Part shown: piece by piece, positions 8,571 through 16,959 of the stretch
Numbering within the stretch: the first letter of the stretch is position 1
Layout of the letters: each line of letters starts with the position of its first letter
IMG/VR virus record: IMGVR_UViG_3300023184_000176
Span: 1-51,014 of that record
Length of the DNA: 51,014 bases
Origin: a virus
Reading direction: 5' to 3' (one strand)
Notes under the pieces: generated by a model
Database searches by the model: none
Told to the model about the DNA's origin: nothing
The model's input: only the letters and a program-made list of their open reading frames with translations
Program-made: the position numbers and the translations under genes

Positions 8571-10244
8571 TTAACTTTCTTTTCTTAGACTTCCATCATA
8601 AAAATCAAATCTATCGTGTTCTGTCGGAGTTAGTAATAGAACACCCGATTTTAAATTACCTTTAATTGTTTCTTGAAACATATAGCTCATCCATGTTTGT
8701 TCAAATTGATGTCCCCATGTCGTTTCTAAAAACATTTTACGATTTCCGTCTTTTGAAACTATTTGAGGCCAGTTACAATAATAAATCTCACCTGTTGAGT
8801 ATGGTATCCCGTTATGGGTCTTAATCGATTCAAATTTTGTTCTTGGGGCGTTTGGGTCCAAACCTTGAACGGGTAGTTTTTTATTGTTGGGCCAAACAAC
8901 TTCTCTGACTACTTGAGGAACATTGTACCAACTCCATTGAGTGGAATTATCTCCATAAAATTCACTAAAATTTAATTTTAAAAAATCTAAATTCTCTTTG
9001 TTAATTATTGATAAAGATTTTGTATATAAATTATCGACATATCGATTAAAACCATTCCTACAAACTTCATTTTTTTTAGGGTAAAAAAACATATCATCTT
9101 CAAAAAAGAACATATATTCTAAGTCCGTTTTATCAAAATGTTCGGCAATAAATTGTCTCCCACCACAAATCCCTAAATTATCTTTTTTAATATGTTCAAA
9201 ATTATATTCACGACAAAGTTCTAAGTATTTTTCTGTGGTCGATAAATCATTTGAATTGTCTAACAAATATTTTTTAGTTTTATCTAAAAAATTAGAATCG
9301 TATTTTTTCATTGAGAAAATTAGGGTTTCAAATTGTTTTGGACTATTAAACCCAATAACATATAACCCAACTTTACTCATATCCCCAACTTTAATCACCT
9401 TTCCACCCGTTAGTTCATTCTTAAGATTTAAAGTCCCGTTTTTAACATTCTCAAAAAATAACCAAACCAAACCATTACCTTCTATTTCAGAATAATCAAA
9501 CAACATAGGATATTTGTATAACATAATACTAAAGATACTTTCTTCGGTTCCCATATACCCACTTGATAATGTTGTGTTTAATAATTGGTAATATAAATTA
9601 TTAATTTCTGTGATAGTCTCTTTTGGTCCCCCAAAAAATCCTCCTCTTGCAACTTTGTTAACTTTATTTCCTGATAACTCACATAATTTTTTAAACTCAA
9701 ACCCGTGTATTTCTGAGGTTGTTTCGTAAGGAAATGTTATGAATGTGAATTTATTAATTAAGTTAGGTAACTTGTCAATTACTTTATCGTGAGTAAAATA
9801 CCCTGAATTAACAGTATTTGTCAGCCCTGCATCTATCCAAAAAAGGTAATCCGAGTTAAATGAATCGAGTAATTTTGCGTCATGTAACAAGAATACTTTG
9901 GACATAACCAAAGGATTATACATCTCTAACTTTGCTTGTGTTGAATCTTTTAACCAACCTACTTGATTAAACCAATCAGGGTTATTTCTAATCTTTTGAA
10001 TTTTATCGTAAAACTCGTTATTTTTAAACCATGATAAATCTCTATTAATAAATTGTGTGTTTGATTGGTTTCGTCTTTCCCACACAAATTTTTCTAATTC
10101 AGAATCCCCAAAAATAATAAGGTTATTCTCCGTTTTTAATAATTCACTAAATTTAGTTAAATAATGGTTTTCATAAGGTCTTGACCAACCTTCCGTTAGT
10201 TCACCTCTACCTAAATCCCATAAACCTGTTACTAATGTCACCAT
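8571..10244 (-). CDS. Two-domain glycosyltransferase: HtrL/YibB-like N-terminus plus GT-A-like C-terminus
   Basis: 557 residues. The first 280 or so resemble the HtrL/YibB family (TLVTGLWDLGRGE, YLFWIDAGLTN, GGFFGGPKETI, MGTEESIFSIML), a group linked to surface glycan synthesis. From about residue 290 a second domain begins (KVGLYVIGFNSPKQFETLI) with a GT-A-like metal-binding patch, MFFFEDDMFF, and an upstream NLGICGGRQFIAEHF. The arrangement suggests a fused pair of sugar transferases acting on one acceptor. The next gene upstream, another glycosyltransferase, ends 10 bp away, so the group 12687-8571 is probably one operon. The donor sugar and acceptor are unknown. Confidence 0.72.
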   Translation of the reverse strand: MVTLVTGLWDLGRGELTEGWSRPYENHYLTKFSELLKTENNLIIFGDSELEKFVWERRNQSNTQFINRDLSWFKNNEFYDKIQKIRNNPDWFNQVGWLKDSTQAKLEMYNPLVMSKVFLLHDAKLLDSFNSDYLFWIDAGLTNTVNSGYFTHDKVIDKLPNLINKFTFITFPYETTSEIHGFEFKKLCELSGNKVNKVARGGFFGGPKETITEINNLYYQLLNTTLSSGYMGTEESIFSIMLYKYPMLFDYSEIEGNGLVWLFFENVKNGTLNLKNELTGGKVIKVGDMSKVGLYVIGFNSPKQFETLIFSMKKYDSNFLDKTKKYLLDNSNDLSTTEKYLELCREYNFEHIKKDNLGICGGRQFIAEHFDKTDLEYMFFFEDDMFFYPKKNEVCRNGFNRYVDNLYTKSLSIINKENLDFLKLNFSEFYGDNSTQWSWYNVPQVVREVVWPNNKKLPVQGLDPNAPRTKFESIKTHNGIPYSTGEIYYCNWPQIVSKDGNRKMFLETTWGHQFEQTWMSYMFQETIKGNLKSGVLLLTPTEHDRFDFYDGSLRKES

Positions 10245-10254
10245 ATTATATGTT

Positions 10255-11073
10255 TTAATCTAAAGGTAGTTTATCGATAAATTTAAATTCTTCAGGAATG
10301 AAAAATTTTGCCTCTAATTCTAATATTTTTGGGTGATTACAACCTGTATTACCGAGACTATTGGAATGTCTAATCACAGGAAAAGTTGTTACTCCTTGGA
10401 AGGAATGCCAATTATCGTAAGTTGTAAGTTTATCATTATCTCTTTCATATGGAACAACATACATTTTTATTTTTTTAAATAGAAAATAATATGTTATTAG
10501 AATATCGTCAGATTTTGTTTTACCGACAAAATTGTTGTGGAAATCCTGTTCGAAATATTTTACAAAATATGATGCGGATTTATAATGTTGTAACATACCA
10601 CTAATTCTTGTTGGTTTGGTTACACAAATTACCCATGAATCTCTTAAGTCGTTGTATCTACTCCCAACCAACCCTCTACCGTCATATAAGATAACTGAGT
10701 TTGGTAACTGTTCATGATATTTTATATGTTCAATAACCATGTCAGGATGATACACTAAGTCATCGTCTACAACAATTAATAATGTCTCGGGCGATTCTCT
10801 AAGTATGGTTGGTATAACTTTGGTCGGAGGTCCCATGTCCTCAACCCTAAATACCTTTAAGTGAGGGTATTTATTTTGGAACCCTATCAACCACTCAGGA
10901 ATAAGATACTCTTCTCCCGTTACGGAATAAACATAAGGAAGGTTTAGGTGAACTTCATAGTTACTATAGTTTTGTTCGCAAACCGATTGGACAACTAATT
11001 TAAATCCGTCCTCAACGGGATGGATTAACCTTTCAGGAACGGTTGTTAACGTTATTACAATTTTATTTATCAT
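10255..11073 (-). CDS. GT-A fold glycosyltransferase
   Basis: 272 residues. The start, KIVITLTTVPERLIHP, and the acidic motif LLIVVDDDLVYHPDMV (DDD in the position of the DxD metal site) mark a GT-A glycosyltransferase of a bacterial surface-glycan type. The conserved PPTKVIPTI before the motif fits nucleotide-sugar binding. No signal peptide or membrane segment is seen, so it acts in the cytoplasm. It overlaps the end of the upstream gene by 11 bp. The sugar and acceptor cannot be inferred. Confidence 0.78.
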   Translation of the reverse strand: MINKIVITLTTVPERLIHPVEDGFKLVVQSVCEQNYSNYEVHLNLPYVYSVTGEEYLIPEWLIGFQNKYPHLKVFRVEDMGPPTKVIPTILRESPETLLIVVDDDLVYHPDMVIEHIKYHEQLPNSVILYDGRGLVGSRYNDLRDSWVICVTKPTRISGMLQHYKSASYFVKYFEQDFHNNFVGKTKSDDILITYYFLFKKIKMYVVPYERDNDKLTTYDNWHSFQGVTTFPVIRHSNSLGNTGCNHPKILELEAKFFIPEEFKFIDKLPLD

Positions 11074-11437
11074 CGCTACTTACATGATTTATTTTAATGT
11101 CTTTATATCCTTCACCAAAATAATCAACAACGTCATTTTTATAGGTGATTCTAATCTTATTAAATTCTCGTATTTTTATTGCTCTACGACCAACCTCCTC
11201 TAAACCTAATTCCCCTTCTTTACCTCTACGAATGTCGGACTCCAAATCCCAAATGTCACCATTAACTTGAATTAAATCTTTGATTTTTTGATTAATAAAT
11301 TCATAATGGTCCTTGAGATATCCGTCAATTTCAAATCTCAAGTCATTAATTTCTTTAGAGTTTTCGGCGTCCGCTCTTTCTTTTTTTAATATTGCAATAG
11401 AATACCTATCTAATATTTCACTAATTGGCATTTTCAT
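11063..11437 (-). CDS. Small helical protein, DUF6165-like, glycosyltransferase-associated
   Basis: 124 residues, largely helical and charged. The pattern SEILDRYSIAILKKERA, then ...NGDIWDLESDIRRGKEGE and VGRRAIKIREFNKIR, resembles the DUF6165 group often found beside glycosyltransferases. The same opening pattern (L.D[RK].[ST]...LK) appears in the small protein at 26253-26561, which also sits in a glycan cluster. A role as an accessory subunit or adaptor is suggested only by this recurring context. It sits 3 bp downstream of the hydroxyproline GlcNAc transferase gene and overlaps the next glycosyltransferase. Confidence 0.6.
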   Translation of the reverse strand: MKMPISEILDRYSIAILKKERADAENSKEINDLRFEIDGYLKDHYEFINQKIKDLIQVNGDIWDLESDIRRGKEGELGLEEVGRRAIKIREFNKIRITYKNDVVDYFGEGYKDIKINHVSSDDK

Positions 11438-11439
11438 AT

Positions 11440-12687
11440 TTATAAATTACCTGTTATTCTTTCGCACCATCCTTTAGATGTGCTATAAGGCCATACGACC
11501 CAATATTTTGGTTTATGTATTGTTTGAAAGTCTCTCCACACTTTACAATACCCATCAGGGTCTCTCATCATATTATTAATCTCATTGATATCCGCGTCTT
11601 TTCTAAAAATGGTTTCATCTTTCTCATCGTGAAATGCCACAACCCAAAATTCATAATCTTTTTCAGGTACTTGAGTAAATCCAATATCGATACAATGTTT
11701 AAAGATACGAGCAAAACTACTTTCCCATTCTTCTTCCGTCTCAAATATTTGTGGGTTTGGTGGATAATGTTTGTCTAATGTATATTGTTGGACGGCTCTT
11801 CTTGAGAATCGTAATCCTGAATATATTTCATAATCTTTTAATGTTCGTTCTGTCCCGAATCCGTATTTACTAAAATCTAAAGTAATTTCTTCGCCGTCCA
11901 TCCCGAATAATTGTCGATTTTTTTTATGGGATAATTCATTTTTCTTACCCCACTCCTTATCATCGTCCCATTGTTTGGTTCTACCCTTACGAGTGTATTC
12001 GTGCCAAATGACTACTTTATGAGGATGAAATAAATCATAACCATGGGTAAACGCTCTAACTGCGATTGAGATTTCTTCTCCATGAAAATAAAACTCAGGG
12101 TCATGTTGGACCTCTTCACAAAACTTTCCTAACGTAAAGGCAAAGTGGGCGGAATAAAATCTTGACGTTACAGGTTCTTTCATTTCTCTCCAATTTGGGA
12201 TTGTTTCAGGTAAGAAGAATACTGCTCCTTCGGGAATAAATCTATCAAACGACATTCTCCATGGTTCTGTAACTCTGCCTGAGGGGTCGTTGTCGGGGTC
12301 GAAAGATGAAACGTATCCTGTTAATAAAGGTTTAGGAAATCCTTTCTTTTGAAGTTGTTTAATCATTTTGATTAGGGTGTCGTCCCAATCCTTTTCAAAC
12401 CTCATATGAGAATCTATCTGTAAAGTATATTCTTCCCCTTTATATAATTTTTGTGTTAAATTTCTTGCCCAACAAACACCTTTTGATTCGGAATATAAAA
12501 CATCCTTAATCCTAAATCGTTTATCGTCTCTATATTCATCAAGATTATCAAAGTTATCGTCAGGATGATATTGTCGACAAATTGATAAAACAACGTCCTT
12601 AGGTTTTTTGGCGTTTTCCAACATACTTTTAATTGTTGGGATTAATTGAGGGTCGCGATAAGAGGCGATTTGGACAAATATCTTCAT
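11440..12687 (-). CDS. Skp1-type UDP-GlcNAc:hydroxyproline polypeptide GlcNAc transferase (GT60-like)
   Basis: 415 residues. The start, IFVQIASYRDPQLIPTIKSM, then SICRQYHPDD, NLDEYRDDKRFRI, KGVCWARNLTQ and YTLQIDSHMRF (D92-S-H94 in place of DxD) are the signature of the GlcNAc transferase family whose founding member modifies hydroxyproline on Dictyostelium Skp1. A later FYFHGEEISIAVRAFTHGYD and VVIWHEY also fit. Known members add GlcNAc to 4-hydroxyproline in the cytoplasm. Encoding it with a prolyl-hydroxylase-like oxygenase and Pro/Thr-rich virion proteins is striking. The residues after about 290 are a less familiar extension. First gene of the minus-strand glycosyltransferase group. Confidence 0.85.
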   Translation of the reverse strand: MKIFVQIASYRDPQLIPTIKSMLENAKKPKDVVLSICRQYHPDDNFDNLDEYRDDKRFRIKDVLYSESKGVCWARNLTQKLYKGEEYTLQIDSHMRFEKDWDDTLIKMIKQLQKKGFPKPLLTGYVSSFDPDNDPSGRVTEPWRMSFDRFIPEGAVFFLPETIPNWREMKEPVTSRFYSAHFAFTLGKFCEEVQHDPEFYFHGEEISIAVRAFTHGYDLFHPHKVVIWHEYTRKGRTKQWDDDKEWGKKNELSHKKNRQLFGMDGEEITLDFSKYGFGTERTLKDYEIYSGLRFSRRAVQQYTLDKHYPPNPQIFETEEEWESSFARIFKHCIDIGFTQVPEKDYEFWVVAFHDEKDETIFRKDADINEINNMMRDPDGYCKVWRDFQTIHKPKYWVVWPYSTSKGWCERITGNL

Positions 12688-12758
12688 AAAGTTTTAATGA
12701 AAAAATATATAATAATTAAAAAAACTAAATGGTGTTGTAAAATCAACAATTAATAATT

Positions 12759-13523
12759 TTACGTAAGACAAGGTCCTAATGTTGAGGTTGACATGTATTG
12801 TGAGTGAATACCTTGTGGAGTCCAAGAACCAATAGGCGTCCCTGTAATAGAACCATCATATAATGTGGCATAAAAAATAGTAACATTGTCACCTAAAATA
12901 GGACTATAATACCATGTAGTGTTACTAGGGTTCCACCAAACATAATTACTATTTACTACATAATATGGGAATCCGTTATAATATCCAGAATATAGGATTG
13001 ATTCTGATATAATGTATGGTTGACTATAATGTGTAAAACATATTACAGTCCCCATAGGACAACTACCGTCAAAACAATCCCCTAAAATATCAATAACGAC
13101 AAGGTTAGGATTTGAGGTTGGTAGTTTACCACAAACATATAATATTGTAAAAGGGTTAATCACACCATAAAAAATAGTTCCATTACATTGGGTATAAGTA
13201 AATTCCTGTTCGGTGTCGGAGGTATTGTTAAACAAAATACAATTACAATTAATTATTGGGGTTGGTGTAGGTGTTGGTGTTAATGTTGGAGTAGGTGTTG
13301 GAGTTAAACACGTATATAGTTGAATTATTTCACATCCTAACGAATCAATTAATTTAACAATAACCTGAGAAACACCATCAAGGGGGATTGGGATAGTCAC
13401 AGTATAAGTTGGGGGTATTGTTGTTGCGGACGAGACTAAATAACAATATGTTAATGTTATATCACACACATATACGTCATATGGTCCTGTACCTGTTGCA
13501 CCTGTTATCTCAATTGTTATCAT
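12759..13523 (-). CDS. Virion protein with central Thr-Pro linker
   Basis: 254 residues from the ATG at 13523, which shares a base with the stop of the preceding gene (TAATG). An earlier ATG at 13553 would lie within that gene and is not favoured. Residues 1-70 form a beta domain (ITIEITGATGTGPYDVYVCD) with paired cysteines, and LTPTPTPTLTPTPTPTP links it to a C-terminal domain rich in Tyr, Trp and Asn (residues about 95-254). The composition suggests a secreted-like or surface-exposed fibre tip, although no signal peptide is present. Translational coupling to its neighbour suggests fixed stoichiometry or interaction. Confidence 0.68.
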   Translation of the reverse strand: MITIEITGATGTGPYDVYVCDITLTYCYLVSSATTIPPTYTVTIPIPLDGVSQVIVKLIDSLGCEIIQLYTCLTPTPTPTLTPTPTPTPIINCNCILFNNTSDTEQEFTYTQCNGTIFYGVINPFTILYVCGKLPTSNPNLVVIDILGDCFDGSCPMGTVICFTHYSQPYIISESILYSGYYNGFPYYVVNSNYVWWNPSNTTWYYSPILGDNVTIFYATLYDGSITGTPIGSWTPQGIHSQYMSTSTLGPCLT

Positions 13524-14035
13524 TAAACGGTCGGTGTTGGTGTTGGGTAACAATAACCGCTAGTCAAACTAGGAGTTGGTTTAGGAGTTTTACTCGGTGT
13601 TGGCGTTTTACTTGGTTCAGGGCACCCACATGGATTGGTACAAGTTGAAGAAGGTGTTGGTGTTTGAGTCGGTGTTGTAGTTGGACTTGAGGTTATTGTC
13701 GGTGTTGGTGTCGGCACTTTACAAGGGTCAAAAGTTGGTGTCGGAGTTTGAGTCTGAGTTGGCGTCGGAGTTTGAGTTCTTGTTACTGTCGGTGTTGGCG
13801 TAGGTGTTGGTGTGGGTCTTGGGACATTTAATATGTTCGGGCAATCCGAGTTTAATACCAATATTGTGTAAGTTCCATAAACTTCTTTTGGAGGCTCTAG
13901 TAATGAAGGGGTAAATTCAAAGGGTAACTCATGGTCACCTAAATTAAACACAATTTCTTCACCATAAGGGTTAAAAAGAATATTAGCTATCTCCCCATCA
14001 TAATTAACACTCTGTATAATAATACTTTGACTCAT
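13523..14035 (-). CDS. Virion protein: small beta module followed by a long Thr/Pro-rich tail
   Basis: 170 residues. The first 75 or so form a beta module resembling the N-terminus of the LCIB-like protein (4525-5601): both carry ...AN..F.P, LG...PF and YGTY ahead of NVP. The remaining 95 residues are almost entirely Thr, Pro, Ser and Gln with a few Cys (for example PTPTPTPTPTVTRTQTPTPT), ending PTPTPTV with no folded domain. A tail like this is a plausible stalk and, given the hydroxylase and GlcNAc transferase nearby, a plausible glycosylation substrate. It starts 4 bp after the stop of the peptidase-bearing gene. Confidence 0.68.
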   Translation of the reverse strand: MSQSIIIQSVNYDGEIANILFNPYGEEIVFNLGDHELPFEFTPSLLEPPKEVYGTYTILVLNSDCPNILNVPRPTPTPTPTPTVTRTQTPTPTQTQTPTPTFDPCKVPTPTPTITSSPTTTPTQTPTPSSTCTNPCGCPEPSKTPTPSKTPKPTPSLTSGYCYPTPTPTV

Positions 14036-14038
14036 ATT

Positions 14039-16909
14039 TTAAAATCTATTTTCTACGGCCAAACATACTTCACCGTTTTCGTTAATTAATCTTTTCATAT
14101 CAGAAAAGGAAATAAATGCGTGACCTTGTTGTCCCCAACTTCTTCCCCAACTATTCTTTATTCTAAATAACTGTGTAACTGTGTTAACTCCGTTGATTTC
14201 ATAAGCGTGTCCGCCAGCAATCCCTCCACCAACTCTAATTAAACCATTGCGGTCAGGTCTAAACATATTGTTATACCAATTTGTACCAACCACTACAGGA
14301 CCCACAGTTAATACAGTATTGACCATTACATTAACATCGAATGTCCAAAGGTAGGATGAAATTTTACCTGTTGATTTAAGATATTTTGCCCCACCTCTAA
14401 CTGAAGTTCCATCATAATTTTCTCCTCTCCATTCATCAACTTTTTGAGCCTCACGATAGATTATTTGTGGAGGAACAATTGGTCGTATTTTTGATGTGTG
14501 TAAAGTTGGGCCATCTTCAATCCAATGAGCCCAAGCGTATCCAACACACATTGGTGTTTGTCCTTGGTCTCCCCACCATACATTATCCTGCCAATACTTT
14601 GAAGTGATTCTCGGTGCGGTTAATGGTAATTTATTCTCAATTAAATAATTATGGTCTCTATTGTCAGGAATATGAATCCTACCTAATATTGAGATTGGAA
14701 ATATTGTTGTTGTTGTGGTTGTTGGAATTATCGTTGTGGTTGTTGTCGTTGGGTCTATAATATCATATGTAAAATCGTCCGTTAAACAAACTTCAGTAGA
14801 ACAATCAGGACAATCAGGATTAAACATCCTAAATACATTTTTAAGTAAACTAAAATTATGTTTAACTTCAGGTGCTGATAACGGAGTAACGTACATTCTA
14901 AATTGAGAAATCCCCCCCTCAAATGTTCCTGCAAAATTTTGTTCAATTTGAATGTTCGTTTTTAACCCATTAAAAGTTGTTCCCGTTAAGTCGTTAATTG
15001 GAAAACATTCTGGGTCTTGGATATAAGGGCCATAAGGTAGTGTCATTGATGAAAAGGTTAGATTTTCTCTCAATCCTTGAGTTCCACCACCCCAAGAAAC
15101 ATTAAATGGTACTCCCACTTGTTTTTCTTTATCGGTGTTTAATGCTCTAGGTATTAACTCTTCAAAATCTTCTATAGTATGAAAAATTTTACCATTAATA
15201 TAAAATTTTAACCTTCCTTTTCTATAATGGCCATTAACCAACCACTTTTCATTTAAATTAACAATCTCGATTTCCTCGGCAGGTTTTGACCCTTCGTGAG
15301 TGTATTGTGAGGTAACTAATGACATTGTATTTTGGGCTAATGACTCTAAATAAACTTTTTTAGTAATGTCACCTAACCCCCCTCTATAATTTAAATCACA
15401 GAAGTCTAACCATGTATATCTTTCCCATACGGCATCAAGTTGGAACCAATGTTCTAACTCTAACCACGCTGGATTTATCTTAAAACAATCAGGATAGATT
15501 GGAGGTGTACAATATTCCGTAACGGTAAATCCTGTGAGATATGTTGTTCCTGTTGTTGAACACGAACCCGTTGTTGTACAATCACCTGTGAATCTTAAAA
15601 CCTTAACTCCGATTTGAGGATTTTTAGGGTCCCCACAAAGTTTAAATGATAATGCGTTTGACATACCGTCATATAATGGGTCTTTTTCACAAGTGTCCTC
15701 AATTGACGTATAACCTGTTGTTTCGCAGTCTACACAATCGGTACAAGTAGTACAGTTTGTACATGTTGGAGTACAAACAGGATTTGGTATACAACCGTTA
15801 CTTGTAGGTGTTGGGCTAGGTGTCGGTGTTGGTGTTGGTGTTACTAATGGCGGACAATTGTGAGTTTGACATTCCCACCCACATGTTTCACATCCATAAC
15901 CACCACAATCACATCCACATGTAATTTGTAGATTACGTTCCCCTTTACATAAAGAACATCCGTAATTAATGTGTGGGTCGTGTTTATTGTCTTTAGACCT
16001 TGGTGGGTAGACAAATATACATCTACTATCTGTGACAAGTTTATTACAACACGCACAAGTACTCAAACCTGTTAATGGGGTTGTTACTCTTGTATAACCT
16101 GTAAAACAATCAGGTGTTCCATCGGCATGGTGATAAAATTTATTTTCTGCTCGGGTACCAAAATAAAAGAAAGTATTTTTATTATTTGGGTATAACTCAT
16201 TAAGGGTTGTTTCTCCAAGACCTGGAAAATACTCATTAATTAATCTTGGTTTTAAAATCATTTCAACAGACCATCCCTTATTCATTCTTTCAGGAAAAAT
16301 ATCGTAATCGTATTCAAATAACTTATAAAAACCTTGATAAAAACCACCATACAATTCATGGTACCTTCCTTCAAATGGACTATACTTACTAACAACTTCA
16401 TATAACACAGTATCATTAAATCCTGAAAATCTAATATTAGGATTAGAGGTGTTACCCGTCACTTGAAATAATTTTAATCGTCTATCAAAACTTAATCTAT
16501 CAAATTTTAAAGAACTAGGTAATAACCCATTTGTAAATGTGATTGTTTCACCTGTCATTTGTGTAACTAATCCATTATCTATCCCTGTCAATCCAATATC
16601 ACAAGAGGTTTGTCCTGTAATACAAGTTAAATCTAAATTGTTTGGGTTGTAATAATTTTGTGACACAAAAACATTGTCTCGGTTATAGTTTTTGTACGCC
16701 AAATTTAAATTTGGTACGGTATCACTATTATTGATGTCAAAATAAAAAGGAAGTCTATCTCCATAGGTTTGTGCAATCAAATAGGGTGAGAACACCACTT
16801 CTTGATTGAATCCTGTTTCATCCGATGTTAATGACATATCGTATGAGTCCAAAGAAAGTTTTGGAAACAAATTAGGATACCCGTATTGATTTATATTCTG
16901 ACTCGACAT
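14039..16909 (-). CDS. Large virion protein with Cys-rich centre and C-terminal papain-like (C1A) cysteine protease
   Basis: 956 residues. Residues about 1-270 are beta-rich. A cysteine-dense region at about 285-420 (CACCNK, CGCDCGGYGCETCGWEC, CTNCTTCTDCVDC) surrounds a VTPTPTPTPSPTPT linker and could bind metal. Residues about 430-700 look like a concanavalin-type lectin sandwich (GRLKFYINGKIFHTIEDFEE). After a Thr-rich hinge (TTTTTTIIPTTTTTT), residues 738-956 form a papain-fold protease: Q782 (DQG), nucleophile C788 (PMCVGYAWAHW), H901 (GGHAYEI) and N919 (KNSWGRSWG). All catalytic residues are present. No propeptide is obvious. It may cut host surface or virion proteins. TATTTAT lies on the coding strand at 16920-16926, 10 bp before the ATG. 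Confidence 0.85.
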   Translation of the reverse strand: MSSQNINQYGYPNLFPKLSLDSYDMSLTSDETGFNQEVVFSPYLIAQTYGDRLPFYFDINNSDTVPNLNLAYKNYNRDNVFVSQNYYNPNNLDLTCITGQTSCDIGLTGIDNGLVTQMTGETITFTNGLLPSSLKFDRLSFDRRLKLFQVTGNTSNPNIRFSGFNDTVLYEVVSKYSPFEGRYHELYGGFYQGFYKLFEYDYDIFPERMNKGWSVEMILKPRLINEYFPGLGETTLNELYPNNKNTFFYFGTRAENKFYHHADGTPDCFTGYTRVTTPLTGLSTCACCNKLVTDSRCIFVYPPRSKDNKHDPHINYGCSLCKGERNLQITCGCDCGGYGCETCGWECQTHNCPPLVTPTPTPTPSPTPTSNGCIPNPVCTPTCTNCTTCTDCVDCETTGYTSIEDTCEKDPLYDGMSNALSFKLCGDPKNPQIGVKVLRFTGDCTTTGSCSTTGTTYLTGFTVTEYCTPPIYPDCFKINPAWLELEHWFQLDAVWERYTWLDFCDLNYRGGLGDITKKVYLESLAQNTMSLVTSQYTHEGSKPAEEIEIVNLNEKWLVNGHYRKGRLKFYINGKIFHTIEDFEELIPRALNTDKEKQVGVPFNVSWGGGTQGLRENLTFSSMTLPYGPYIQDPECFPINDLTGTTFNGLKTNIQIEQNFAGTFEGGISQFRMYVTPLSAPEVKHNFSLLKNVFRMFNPDCPDCSTEVCLTDDFTYDIIDPTTTTTTIIPTTTTTTIFPISILGRIHIPDNRDHNYLIENKLPLTAPRITSKYWQDNVWWGDQGQTPMCVGYAWAHWIEDGPTLHTSKIRPIVPPQIIYREAQKVDEWRGENYDGTSVRGGAKYLKSTGKISSYLWTFDVNVMVNTVLTVGPVVVGTNWYNNMFRPDRNGLIRVGGGIAGGHAYEINGVNTVTQLFRIKNSWGRSWGQQGHAFISFSDMKRLINENGEVCLAVENRF

Positions 16910-16919
16910 CTTTTTTATG

Positions 16920-16946
16920 ATAAATACATTAAAACGAAGTATTTAT
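16920..16946. promoter_or_regulatory. Divergent pair of candidate phage late promoters
   Basis: The 50 bp between two divergent genes holds TATTTAT in both directions: on the minus strand at 16920-16926 and on the plus strand at 16940-16946, giving an inverted repeat with GTATTTAT arms. Each lies 10 to 13 bp before the ATG of the gene it faces. The same heptamer precedes other genes in the matching orientation, and the virus encodes a gp55-like sigma factor. The T4 late box is TATAAATA, so this would be a related but distinct version. Confidence 0.55.
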
Positions 16947-16959
16947 TGATAAAAAAGAC

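Noticed and set aside
13540-13830. Repeated GGTGTTGGTGTT-like DNA as a binding-site array or iteron
   Set aside because: It is the codon pattern of Thr-Pro linkers read on the minus strand.
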